From: Leptospira levettii
GTDB taxonomy: Bacteria; Spirochaetota; Leptospiria; Leptospirales; Leptospiraceae
Reading direction: 5' to 3'
Assembly (NCBI RefSeq): GCF_002812085.1
Contig: NZ_NPDM01000003.1
Location: 2,501-66,500, forward strand
Length of the DNA stretch: 64,000 nucleotides
The translations under genes and the position numbers were made by a program. How positions within the stretch are numbered: the stretch's first letter is position 1; each line of letters begins with the position of its first letter. Under the pieces are notes generated by a model. The model ran no database searches and was not told the origin of the DNA. It worked only from the letters and a program-made list of their open reading frames with translations. This document shows, piece after piece, positions 25,400 through 33,374 of this stretch.

Positions 25400-26125
25400 A
25401 TGAAAAATGAAACAATGAAATGGAATCCGTATATTGGGCTAGTGTTAATCATTATACCCATTCTTATACAAATTCCTTATACACTTTTAATTATGAATTT
25501 TCAATATCCAGATATATTGAGACAACCAACAGACTTGATTTTGTCAGAATTCCAGAAAGGTGGTTCTTCCTTAGTGTGGACATGGTGGTTTTTTGGAATT
25601 TCAGGGCTCCCTCTTTTTTTTGCATTTATACATTTGTATCAGAATACAAAAGAAAATAGTCTGTTGTTATCTTTAACGGCGGTTATATTTGGAGTTGCAT
25701 CTTTGTTTTTTCAGTTGATTGGACTCTTACGTTGGGTATTTGTTGTGCCAATACTTTCAAATTTATATTTTGACCCACAATCATCCGAGATTATGAAACA
25801 AGCAGTTCTCATCAATTTCCAAACAATTCACCATCTATTTGGGGTTTTAATTGGTGAACACTTAGGCCAACTTTTTACAATTTTATGGATGTTCCTTGTA
25901 TCAATTGTTTTTCGTAAAAATCAAATATTTCCCAATTGGATCTCCAATTTTGGAATGATATCTGCCTTTTTATATCTACTTGCTCAATTTGAATTATTTT
26001 CACTTGTCATTCCTGAAGTGAAGGAGATCCCCTTCGCAGGGTTAGTCGGAAGTTTGTGTTGGTTGGTTTGGATGATGGCACTAGGAATACAAATGTTAAA
26101 ACGTAAATCGATCGTCATATCTTAA
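25400..26125 (+). CDS. DUF4386 family membrane protein
   Basis: 241 residues with six or seven membrane helices. The segments GLVLIIIPILIQIPYTLL, RWVFVVPIL and TIHHLFGVLIGEHLGQLF match DUF4386-type proteins, whose function is unknown. AGAGG stands before the ATG, nine bases after the previous stop, so it is probably co-transcribed with the small envelope gene and possibly controlled by the divergent AraC protein. Confidence 0.75.
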   Translation: MKNETMKWNPYIGLVLIIIPILIQIPYTLLIMNFQYPDILRQPTDLILSEFQKGGSSLVWTWWFFGISGLPLFFAFIHLYQNTKENSLLLSLTAVIFGVASLFFQLIGLLRWVFVVPILSNLYFDPQSSEIMKQAVLINFQTIHHLFGVLIGEHLGQLFTILWMFLVSIVFRKNQIFPNWISNFGMISAFLYLLAQFELFSLVIPEVKEIPFAGLVGSLCWLVWMMALGIQMLKRKSIVIS

Positions 26126-26144
26126 AATCAATTATCGGTTTATT

Positions 26145-26174
26145 GCACCAAATGGGAGTTAACTTATTTGGTGC
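26145..26174. terminator. hairpin between convergent genes
   Basis: GCACCAAAT (26145-26153) and ATTTGGTGC (26166-26174) around a 12-base loop, between the DUF4386 and LamG-protein genes. No T-run follows, so terminator use is only likely by position. Confidence 0.5.
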
Positions 26175-26175
26175 A

Positions 26176-29100
26176 TCAAGGGCATCTATGTCCAACTTTC
26201 ATTCTATATTTGCCTGATAAATAACATTCAACCACTTCTCTGTCACTTGTGGAAAGAACCTGATTGAAGTAGATAAGATCTCCAATATAACCATTGAGAT
26301 AATCCCCATTGGTTGGGTAAATTCCCGAATTCCATAAGAACCTACCGATACTTAAGTCATAAACTCCACAAGTAAAACTAGCAGTCGGAATAGATGAGGA
26401 AGCAACGGGGGATCCAAATTTATAAATAGAGCCCGTTGTCCCATTAAAATCTAAAGACATAAGGATATTTTCTGAAGGAATGTTATATGCACCCGTTGAA
26501 ATTAATTTTGGATTATTGAGTTGTAGATCAAAAAAACTTAAGAGATTGTTCGTTGTAATGTCTGGTAAATAGAGAAGTTTTTCACCATTGTGGAAAATTC
26601 CATCACTGCCTACCATTCCAATGTCATTGTAAATGGCAAAGATTGTATTGGAAGTGGATAAGAGTTCTGTAGAACAGGAAGTAGATAAATAATTTGCAGA
26701 AGCATCATTAAAACGAATGGCAGGGACTCCATTCATTCCTGTTGCATTGTACACTGGCTGTGCAACGGCTAATCCTTGGGAAACATGGATATTGTTCCCA
26801 CTTCGATCATTCCAAGCGGAAACACAATTGACACTGCCAAGACAACCACCAGGACCAAAATTTGCACTTTCAGGTAACAAAAAAAACTTTAAACTACTGC
26901 TAGCAACCGTTTGGCTCCATGAACTAACTTGTGTCGGATAAGGTCCTGAAATTGCACGAATTTCCGAAACTGATAAGGTTCGATCATAAATTCGAATGTC
27001 ATCAAGATCCCCGGAATAATACCCTGTAGCAGTGATTAATCTTCCTATATCTAGATTTGCACTCGTACCAGTAGACCAAGAAGGCTTTAAGATTGAAAAT
27101 CTAAGAGTACCATTTTCATATATATGGGCGAACCTTGTCACACCGTCATAAACACCACATAAGTGAATCCACTGATTTAAAAACTCTTCATGCGTAATAT
27201 TAGCATCATCATTCCAACCGAACATACCTAGTGTAGGAGAGGCCAAAGCAAGTCCATTACCAGTTGTGTCGACAGGTGTTCCATAACTGATGATATATTG
27301 TCCAATGGTAGTAGAAGTATTAAACCAAGCGCAGATGGTACGACTTGCACTACCTATTGGCAATCCATTTGGATTTGGTTTTTGGAAGTAGGAAACTCCA
27401 TTAAAATAATACGCTGAATTGGGTATGCCAAAACGATCTGTTGTAATGGCGGCTCCATAATTGGTGAGGTCATTCATGAAATTGCCATAATCTTTTCCAT
27501 TTCCATTCAATGGATAATAGGAAATCAAACCTGATGGAACTTGTACGGCTAATTTTTGAATGGAATCATCGTCTAACGCACCATTGAAAAAATGGACATT
27601 GGAAATTTTACCTCTAAAGAAATTACCAATCCCAGCATCTCCAATTTTAAATGTAGTCGTTGGATTTGGTTGGATAGGGCTTGTTGAAAAAACAATTCCT
27701 GTCGATCTTCCATTGATGAAAATTTGCCAATTAGTGGATAACCGACGTACTGCGACATGTGCCCATCGATTTAGTGGTAATTTCATTGCAGTAGGTGGGC
27801 TCTGCGTTCCTGTTAAGTCGATTCTCAAACTTCCAGTATTATCCAACATAAGACCATATCCATTGCTGAGACCGAGTCCATTGTATAGAATGAATTGGTT
27901 GGCATCATTCACAGAGGAATGTACCCAAGCAGAGAACGTGATGTTATCTGTGTTTTGGATTAATGGTCCTGATGAAACAATGTAATCAGATGTTCCATTC
28001 AATTCATAAGCACCGTTGGCAAGTCCATTTTCATCTGAAGTAAGAGTCGGAGAACCAATCAAGGAACCGTGATTGGTTCCGATCGAATCGTTAGCATTTC
28101 CATCGAATGAATATTGGATTAATTCGGATGGTTCTAAAAAACGAATGGCGTGGTTTCCTTGGTCGGCGATGTAAACTTTTTGTCCATCCGTCGTGATGTA
28201 CCCTGGGAAATTGAGTAAACCATTCCCTGTCGCATTATCAGAATATCCTGATGCACTTCCAACGAGTGTTGTGACTTTATTATCACTCAAGTTTATATGG
28301 CGAATTCTATGTCCAAGCCATTCTGATAAAAACAAATTGGTTCCATCTGTTGTGATTCCATGTGGGTCGTTAAATTGAGCGGAAGTTCCAAAACCATCAG
28401 TGGATGCTTGTACTCCATCTCCTGCCAAGGTATCAACAGCATTTGAACCTGTGAGTGCAATCCTTCTGATTTTATAACCACCACCCGCGCCTACATCAGT
28501 TACATAGAGGTAACTTCCTAATCCTACAATGGCAATCGGTGATACAAATCTTGCACTTGTACCAACTGGATTATTGGCAAAATTACAAGAACCAGCACCT
28601 CCGGCAATTGTTCCCACAGAAGAAGTGTTTGGATCTACCGTACGGATTGTACAGTTTCCCCTGTCGACGATATAAAAAATTCCATTATGCAGGGTGAGCC
28701 AAGTTGGATTGGAAAATGAAGCTAAAATTCCAGACGTATTATCTGCTGCACCTGTAACACCAGAACCAGCAAAGGTGGAAACAACAGATGTTGCTAAGTT
28801 TACGATTCGAATACGATTTCCGTTTAATTCTAATAAGAATAAATTATTTCCGTTTGTAGTGATCCCAACAATTCCGTTAAACTGAGCGGCAGTTCCAACT
28901 CCGTCCAAACAATTCGTTGTGACAGTCCCAGGACAAGTGATTCCTCCACCAGTGTTTCCTCCTGCAAGAATGGTAGTAACACCTGTGGATTTATCAATTT
29001 TACGGATCACCCCATTCCCAGTATCAGCAACATAAAGGAAACTAACATCGCTTGCTAACATACTCGGATTCGTGAATCTAGCAACTGTTGGTGAAGCTGA

Positions 29101-29868
29101 AGCTACAGCTGCGCCTGCAACAGCTCCCGTACCACCATTGTTAGTTGGGAAAGAGCCAACAAAGGTTCTGATGTATGCCTTTCGATTGATTAAATTTGTT
29201 CCTAAATCGCTGCTAGTCGAAGAAAACAAATTTCCACCAACAATGTAACCGTTGACACAAGTGATAAAAATGGTTACGTTCACTGCTGCAATGGTACCGG
29301 AGGCTAGTAATGGATTATCAAAAGTACAAACCGTACCTGCTGGTTGCGATGTGATCGTGACTGCATAATTGGATCCAGTTGATTGCACAGTAGAAAATTT
29401 AGTAAGTCCATTGGAGGAAATCGTTAGAGTTTCTGCGGCATTATTTTGGACTGAAATGGAACCACTGATCCCTGAAACGTTGACTCCAACTTCATAGAAT
29501 CCGACGCCAATCCCACAAGTAACACTAACGTTTGTTATTGGAGAGTTTTGGGCAACTCCCTTTGCATTGGAAATAGAACATGTGATACCAACTCCGTTTG
29601 TTGTTAAACCAACATCATAACTTTGGCCAGAGGTTAATCGTGTGGGGAATGTAAAATTTCCATCAGCAGAAATAGTAATTGAATCATTCCCATTGGTGAG
29701 TGTTACCGAAGTGCCAGACCTAAGTCCCGAAACAACACCCCCTAAAGTTTGACCCAAACCCGTGAAAACACGAAGGAAAGCCAAATAGTCTAAGGGACTT
29801 CTTGATATTTGAGGAAATGAACAGGTGAGGAGAGAGAAAAGAAACGGTAATACAATAATACGTCTCAT
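26176..29868 (-). CDS. large surface lipoprotein with NHL propeller and LamG domains
   Basis: 1230 residues. A signal peptide ends at LLTC. Two related beta-sandwich modules of about 85 residues follow (30-205; VTLTNGNDSITISADGNF, then ISVQNNAAETLTISSNG). An NHL-type six-bladed propeller spans about 235-590, with blades like MLASDVSFLYVADTGNGVIRKID and GITTDGTNLFLSEWLGHRIRHI. Two or three LamG/concanavalin-like domains lie at about 600-770, 785-960 and 1010-1220 (IQYSFDGNANDSIG, LISYYPLNGNGKDYG). It is probably an exposed adhesin or carbohydrate-binding protein (inference). It is a single gene between convergent DUF4386 and the histidine kinase gene. Confidence 0.85.
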   Translation of the reverse strand: MRRIIVLPFLFSLLTCSFPQISRSPLDYLAFLRVFTGLGQTLGGVVSGLRSGTSVTLTNGNDSITISADGNFTFPTRLTSGQSYDVGLTTNGVGITCSISNAKGVAQNSPITNVSVTCGIGVGFYEVGVNVSGISGSISVQNNAAETLTISSNGLTKFSTVQSTGSNYAVTITSQPAGTVCTFDNPLLASGTIAAVNVTIFITCVNGYIVGGNLFSSTSSDLGTNLINRKAYIRTFVGSFPTNNGGTGAVAGAAVASASPTVARFTNPSMLASDVSFLYVADTGNGVIRKIDKSTGVTTILAGGNTGGGITCPGTVTTNCLDGVGTAAQFNGIVGITTNGNNLFLLELNGNRIRIVNLATSVVSTFAGSGVTGAADNTSGILASFSNPTWLTLHNGIFYIVDRGNCTIRTVDPNTSSVGTIAGGAGSCNFANNPVGTSARFVSPIAIVGLGSYLYVTDVGAGGGYKIRRIALTGSNAVDTLAGDGVQASTDGFGTSAQFNDPHGITTDGTNLFLSEWLGHRIRHINLSDNKVTTLVGSASGYSDNATGNGLLNFPGYITTDGQKVYIADQGNHAIRFLEPSELIQYSFDGNANDSIGTNHGSLIGSPTLTSDENGLANGAYELNGTSDYIVSSGPLIQNTDNITFSAWVHSSVNDANQFILYNGLGLSNGYGLMLDNTGSLRIDLTGTQSPPTAMKLPLNRWAHVAVRRLSTNWQIFINGRSTGIVFSTSPIQPNPTTTFKIGDAGIGNFFRGKISNVHFFNGALDDDSIQKLAVQVPSGLISYYPLNGNGKDYGNFMNDLTNYGAAITTDRFGIPNSAYYFNGVSYFQKPNPNGLPIGSASRTICAWFNTSTTIGQYIISYGTPVDTTGNGLALASPTLGMFGWNDDANITHEEFLNQWIHLCGVYDGVTRFAHIYENGTLRFSILKPSWSTGTSANLDIGRLITATGYYSGDLDDIRIYDRTLSVSEIRAISGPYPTQVSSWSQTVASSSLKFFLLPESANFGPGGCLGSVNCVSAWNDRSGNNIHVSQGLAVAQPVYNATGMNGVPAIRFNDASANYLSTSCSTELLSTSNTIFAIYNDIGMVGSDGIFHNGEKLLYLPDITTNNLLSFFDLQLNNPKLISTGAYNIPSENILMSLDFNGTTGSIYKFGSPVASSSIPTASFTCGVYDLSIGRFLWNSGIYPTNGDYLNGYIGDLIYFNQVLSTSDREVVECYLSGKYRMKVGHRCP

Positions 29869-29925
29869 TTGTTTTCTCCTGTTCTAGAAAAGAATCCTAA
29901 GCCACGACAAATAATCAAGACTTTA

Positions 29926-31968
29926 TCAGCTTGGATTTCTTTTTGGAAATTCGAGTAAAAAGAGACTCCCTTGTGTTATCTCTGATTCAACCCTGATATT
30001 TCCATTCTGTAGCCTCATTAATTCGTAACAAAGTTTTAAACCAATGCCAAATCCTTTTTCTCCAAAAGTTCCTTGTGAAGGTATTGGATCGGTGAATATT
30101 CGTGATTTTTGTTCAAGCGAAATTCCTGTTCCGTAATCTCGTATGGAAATGGTAGATTCAGCTACAGTTTCAGAAAAACTAACAACGATTTTCCCATTTG
30201 GATGACTGAATTTGATGGCGTTTGCAATTAGATTCCTAATGATTTCGTTTAGAATCGATTTGTCAGCGTATATTTGTGCAGAATCGGAAACTGTAATTTC
30301 AATTTGAATGGATTTTTTCTGAAGTTCCAATGCAAATGTTTCGATGACTTGCTTAACTGATTCGGCTACATTGTTTTCAGTTAAATCCAAATGGATTTGT
30401 CCTTTATCCAATTGAAATCTATTTAAATTTAATAAATGTTCAACGGTAGACATCGCATTTTCCAAAATGACAAATATTTGTTTTGAAATATGATCCTTTT
30501 CTTCTTTTGGCGTGTCTTCGTCGTAAGTTAATGTAAGTGCAGAGTATACAGTGCTCAACGGTGATCGTAAGTCATGTGCTACCAGTGAAATAAATTTATC
30601 TTTCCATTGATTTGCTTCTTCTGCAATTTGTTTTGCTTCTCGATATTCTTTGGTTCGGGCGACAACTACTTGCTCTAGAGATTCATTTAATTTTGTAAGT
30701 TCATTTTTTAATGTCTCATTTTTAATAAATGTTTTTGTGAAAAAAGAAGCAAGGATTAGAGATTGGAATAAAACTGTAGATAAATAGGAATATTTTAAAA
30801 CGAGTATATGTTGGAATAGTCCATATAAATTTAATGTATCGTTAATTGCACTAATCAATATAAACACTTGGATAATTAATAAACTAAGGGCTAATTCTTG
30901 TTTTTTGATCGCAGATCTGGTTAAAGATACAATAGAGTAAAGTAATCCTGAGATTGTAAAAAAGATTCCAAAAAATGTGGTTTGAGAGCCGAGTTCTGTT
31001 GGCAACAAAACCACAGCTAAATACAATAAGAAACAAATAGAAGAAAATATCTGAATGAATTTTTTGGAAAATTGATTTGGGTATAGTTGTGCTAAGAAGG
31101 AAAGATAAAATGGCATTGCCAAATAAAAGATAAGTGATAAGGAAAAAGCGATTCGATATGGAACATTGGGAATCAAATGGTATAAGATGTCTCCATTTAA
31201 TGAAATGGAATGAAGAGCAGTGGTGAGGCTAAACAATCCAAAAAACAAAATCAAAGACCGATTCCTTCTGAAAAAAAATAATAGGAAATGATAAAATGCC
31301 ATAAAAAACAAGGCACCTGTTAAGAGGGAATCAAATGTGATCTCTTTTACATATTCATTTTGAATGTCGCGATATTTTCCTAATTTTGGAGGATACCAAA
31401 ATGATCCATCATCATGGTAATAATTGGAAATATGGACTGTTAGATTGATTTGTTTTTGTCCATATGGAAGAACGATGATACCTGAACTTCTAGTTGGTAT
31501 CATTGCCTCTTTTGTTTTTCCCACTTTTCCTAAGGAAAGAGATAGATTTCCATCAACAAATACTTTTATGGCAGCACCACCTGTTTGTAAAAAACGAATC
31601 GCAAATGGTTCTTCCATTGATGTATCGGGCAAAATCATTTTGACTTGGTAGGTTGCAAACCCGGTCCCCGAATGGATATCTTTCCACCGTTTCCCAATTT
31701 TCATAAAAGTAGTTTTGTTTTCGGAATTGTTGTTTTGGATCGGAATAACAGACGGAACCAAGTCCGTGGATGAGGTAGGAGTGATTAATTTTTGCCAAAA
31801 AAAATCCCAATCTCCTGATAAGGTTAGGATTGTGTGATTTTCGAATTTAACGTTAGTTAGATTGATAATACCATTTTGAACTTGAGGGATCTCACTTTGC
31901 CTTTCATTGTCCTGACAAGAAAACAAACAAAAAAAACATAAAAGCATAAATCCAATTTTCAATTGCAT
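29926..31968 (-). CDS. 7TMR-DISM sensor histidine kinase
   Basis: 680 residues. The signal peptide ends CLFSC, so the N-terminus may be lipid-anchored. An extracytoplasmic 7TMR-DISM beta-domain (about 25-200; GTGFATYQVKM, FVDGNLSLSLGKVG) is followed by seven helices (about 205-405) and a coiled coil. The kinase core has the H-box FISLVAHDLRSPLSTVY (about 470), N-box IRNLIANAIKFSHPNG, G1 DYGTGIS and G2 GEKGFGIGLKLCYEL, all intact. This is an active-looking kinase, unlike the related sensor at 18723. No response regulator gene lies next to it. Confidence 0.9.
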   Translation of the reverse strand: MQLKIGFMLLCFFCLFSCQDNERQSEIPQVQNGIINLTNVKFENHTILTLSGDWDFFWQKLITPTSSTDLVPSVIPIQNNNSENKTTFMKIGKRWKDIHSGTGFATYQVKMILPDTSMEEPFAIRFLQTGGAAIKVFVDGNLSLSLGKVGKTKEAMIPTRSSGIIVLPYGQKQINLTVHISNYYHDDGSFWYPPKLGKYRDIQNEYVKEITFDSLLTGALFFMAFYHFLLFFFRRNRSLILFFGLFSLTTALHSISLNGDILYHLIPNVPYRIAFSLSLIFYLAMPFYLSFLAQLYPNQFSKKFIQIFSSICFLLYLAVVLLPTELGSQTTFFGIFFTISGLLYSIVSLTRSAIKKQELALSLLIIQVFILISAINDTLNLYGLFQHILVLKYSYLSTVLFQSLILASFFTKTFIKNETLKNELTKLNESLEQVVVARTKEYREAKQIAEEANQWKDKFISLVAHDLRSPLSTVYSALTLTYDEDTPKEEKDHISKQIFVILENAMSTVEHLLNLNRFQLDKGQIHLDLTENNVAESVKQVIETFALELQKKSIQIEITVSDSAQIYADKSILNEIIRNLIANAIKFSHPNGKIVVSFSETVAESTISIRDYGTGISLEQKSRIFTDPIPSQGTFGEKGFGIGLKLCYELMRLQNGNIRVESEITQGSLFLLEFPKRNPS

Positions 31969-32043
31969 TTTGGTCTAGAAAAGATTTCTCTAGACCACTT
32001 TTGCTTATGTTCTTTCCTTTCAAAGGAATATTTATACTCAAAC

Positions 32044-33255
32044 TTATGGAAGTTGCACTAATCCTTTTTTGTTTTTCCATAACATATATTTTTCTAAGAT
32101 AATTTTCCCGATATTGTAAAACATATTGGGTATCATCAATTCAAATTGTCTGGGTTTAAACAGGTGATTGGTGAGAATCCATACTTCTTTTTTTCCAGCA
32201 TCCATGATACAAATACCTGGGATTTTACCGAAAGGCATTGTTTTAAATTTTCCAGTTCCGAGGATATCATTCTTAATATTTTCTGCGACAATTTTCCCCA
32301 TAACATCTGAAGGAAAACCCGTCTTTGGTACACCGAATGGTGCTGCACATTTTTTAAATGGTGCAATGACTTCAACAGCAAGACCTGCTGCATAAACATT
32401 TTTATATTTGATATGTTGGTATCCCTCATTCGTAATTACGAATCCTTTTTCATCTACAAGTTCAGGAGAATTTTTCATGACATCTGCTCCTAAAAATGGA
32501 GGTATCATCATCGACATTTTGTATGGAATCTCTGTTGAATCACCTAACGTAATTTTTTCCTTTTCAATTTTTTGAATCGTAGCATTGGTGACCCATTTGA
32601 TGCCATATAATTTCATAAATAATTCTAACATTTTTTGACCACCTACAATACCACCAATTCCAAAATGGCCTAAAAATGGTTCAGGAGTTACCCAGGTGAT
32701 TTCAACTTGTTTTCGAACTCCTCTTTTCCTAAGATACTTATCTAAATTGAACAAATATTCATATGCTGCTCCCATACAACTTGCACCTTGGGTGGCAGCA
32801 ACTACCACTGGGCCTGGATTTTGTACGATTTCTTCAAAAGCTAGCGCAGATTTTTCTGCAAGTTCAGGAGTGACAATACATTGTATCATATTCTCCTTGG
32901 GATTTAGATTTGGCAAAATATCGAAGTTAAGTGAAGCACCTGTTGCAACGACTAAATAGTCATATGTGATTTCACCGTGTTTTTCAGTGAGAACAACATT
33001 TCGATCTGGAATTACTTTTGTTCCTCGATCATGAATAAATTGTACCCCTTTTTTTGCTAACATAGGTTCTACGGGAAACGTAATGTCTTTTACTTTTCGG
33101 ACTCCGAAGGGAACCCAAATCAGAGAAGGAACATATAAAAAATTGATAGCAGGTGAAATGACAATCACTTCGACCGAATTGCCAAGTTTTCTTTTTGTTG
33201 AGATTGCTGCAGTTACTCCTGCAAAATTACTACCTAATACTACGATCCGTTTCAT
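32044..33255 (-). CDS. sqr: sulfide:quinone oxidoreductase
   Basis: A 403-residue FAD enzyme. The N-terminal GSNFAGVTAA dinucleotide fold and FLYVPSLIWVP, the segment ATQGASCMGAAYEYLFN, YAAGLAVEV and FGVPKTGF follow the type I SQR pattern. Cys126, Cys160 and Cys349 stand where the three redox cysteines of SQR are expected (128, 160 and 356 in the acidithiobacillus enzyme). It should oxidise sulfide and pass electrons to quinone at the membrane surface. The start is the ATG at 33255 with GAGAGG upstream; a longer frame begins at 33273 inside an operator-like palindrome. No persulfide dioxygenase or thiosulfate gene lies beside it. Confidence 0.8.
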   Translation of the reverse strand: MKRIVVLGSNFAGVTAAISTKRKLGNSVEVIVISPAINFLYVPSLIWVPFGVRKVKDITFPVEPMLAKKGVQFIHDRGTKVIPDRNVVLTEKHGEITYDYLVVATGASLNFDILPNLNPKENMIQCIVTPELAEKSALAFEEIVQNPGPVVVAATQGASCMGAAYEYLFNLDKYLRKRGVRKQVEITWVTPEPFLGHFGIGGIVGGQKMLELFMKLYGIKWVTNATIQKIEKEKITLGDSTEIPYKMSMMIPPFLGADVMKNSPELVDEKGFVITNEGYQHIKYKNVYAAGLAVEVIAPFKKCAAPFGVPKTGFPSDVMGKIVAENIKNDILGTGKFKTMPFGKIPGICIMDAGKKEVWILTNHLFKPRQFELMIPNMFYNIGKIILEKYMLWKNKKGLVQLP

Positions 33256-33270
33256 ATCCTCTCCTCTTGT

Positions 33271-33297
33271 CATATAGAATACAGGGTATCCTATATG
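33271..33297. promoter_or_regulatory. operator-like palindrome upstream of sqr
   Basis: CATATAGAATAC (33271-33282) and GTATCCTATATG (33286-33297) form a 12-base inverted repeat with one mismatch and a 3-base centre, 16 bases before the sqr start. The motif resembles the AT-rich sites of ArsR-type sulfide-responsive repressors (BigR/SqrR); the regulator itself is not in the immediate neighbourhood. Confidence 0.55.
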
Positions 33298-33347
33298 ACT
33301 TAAAATTCGAGAGAAATATAAGTTTTAGTTCTAAATTTAAATCAATT

Positions 33348-33370
33348 TCTAATTATATTTAATAATTAGA
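33348..33370 (-). terminator. AT-rich hairpin after the propeller gene
   Basis: TCTAATTA (33348-33355) and TAATTAGA (33363-33370), five bases after the stop of the next gene on the minus strand. The stem is weak and no clear T-run follows. Confidence 0.35.
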
Positions 33371-33374
33371 CTCA

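Noticed and set aside
27560..27985. 141-codon plus-strand frame inside the LamG lipoprotein gene
   Set aside because: It is the reverse of a repetitive coding region; no independent signals.
33256..33273. Longer start for sqr at 33273
   Set aside because: It lies at the edge of the operator-like palindrome, and the ATG at 33255 has a clear GAGAGG site.
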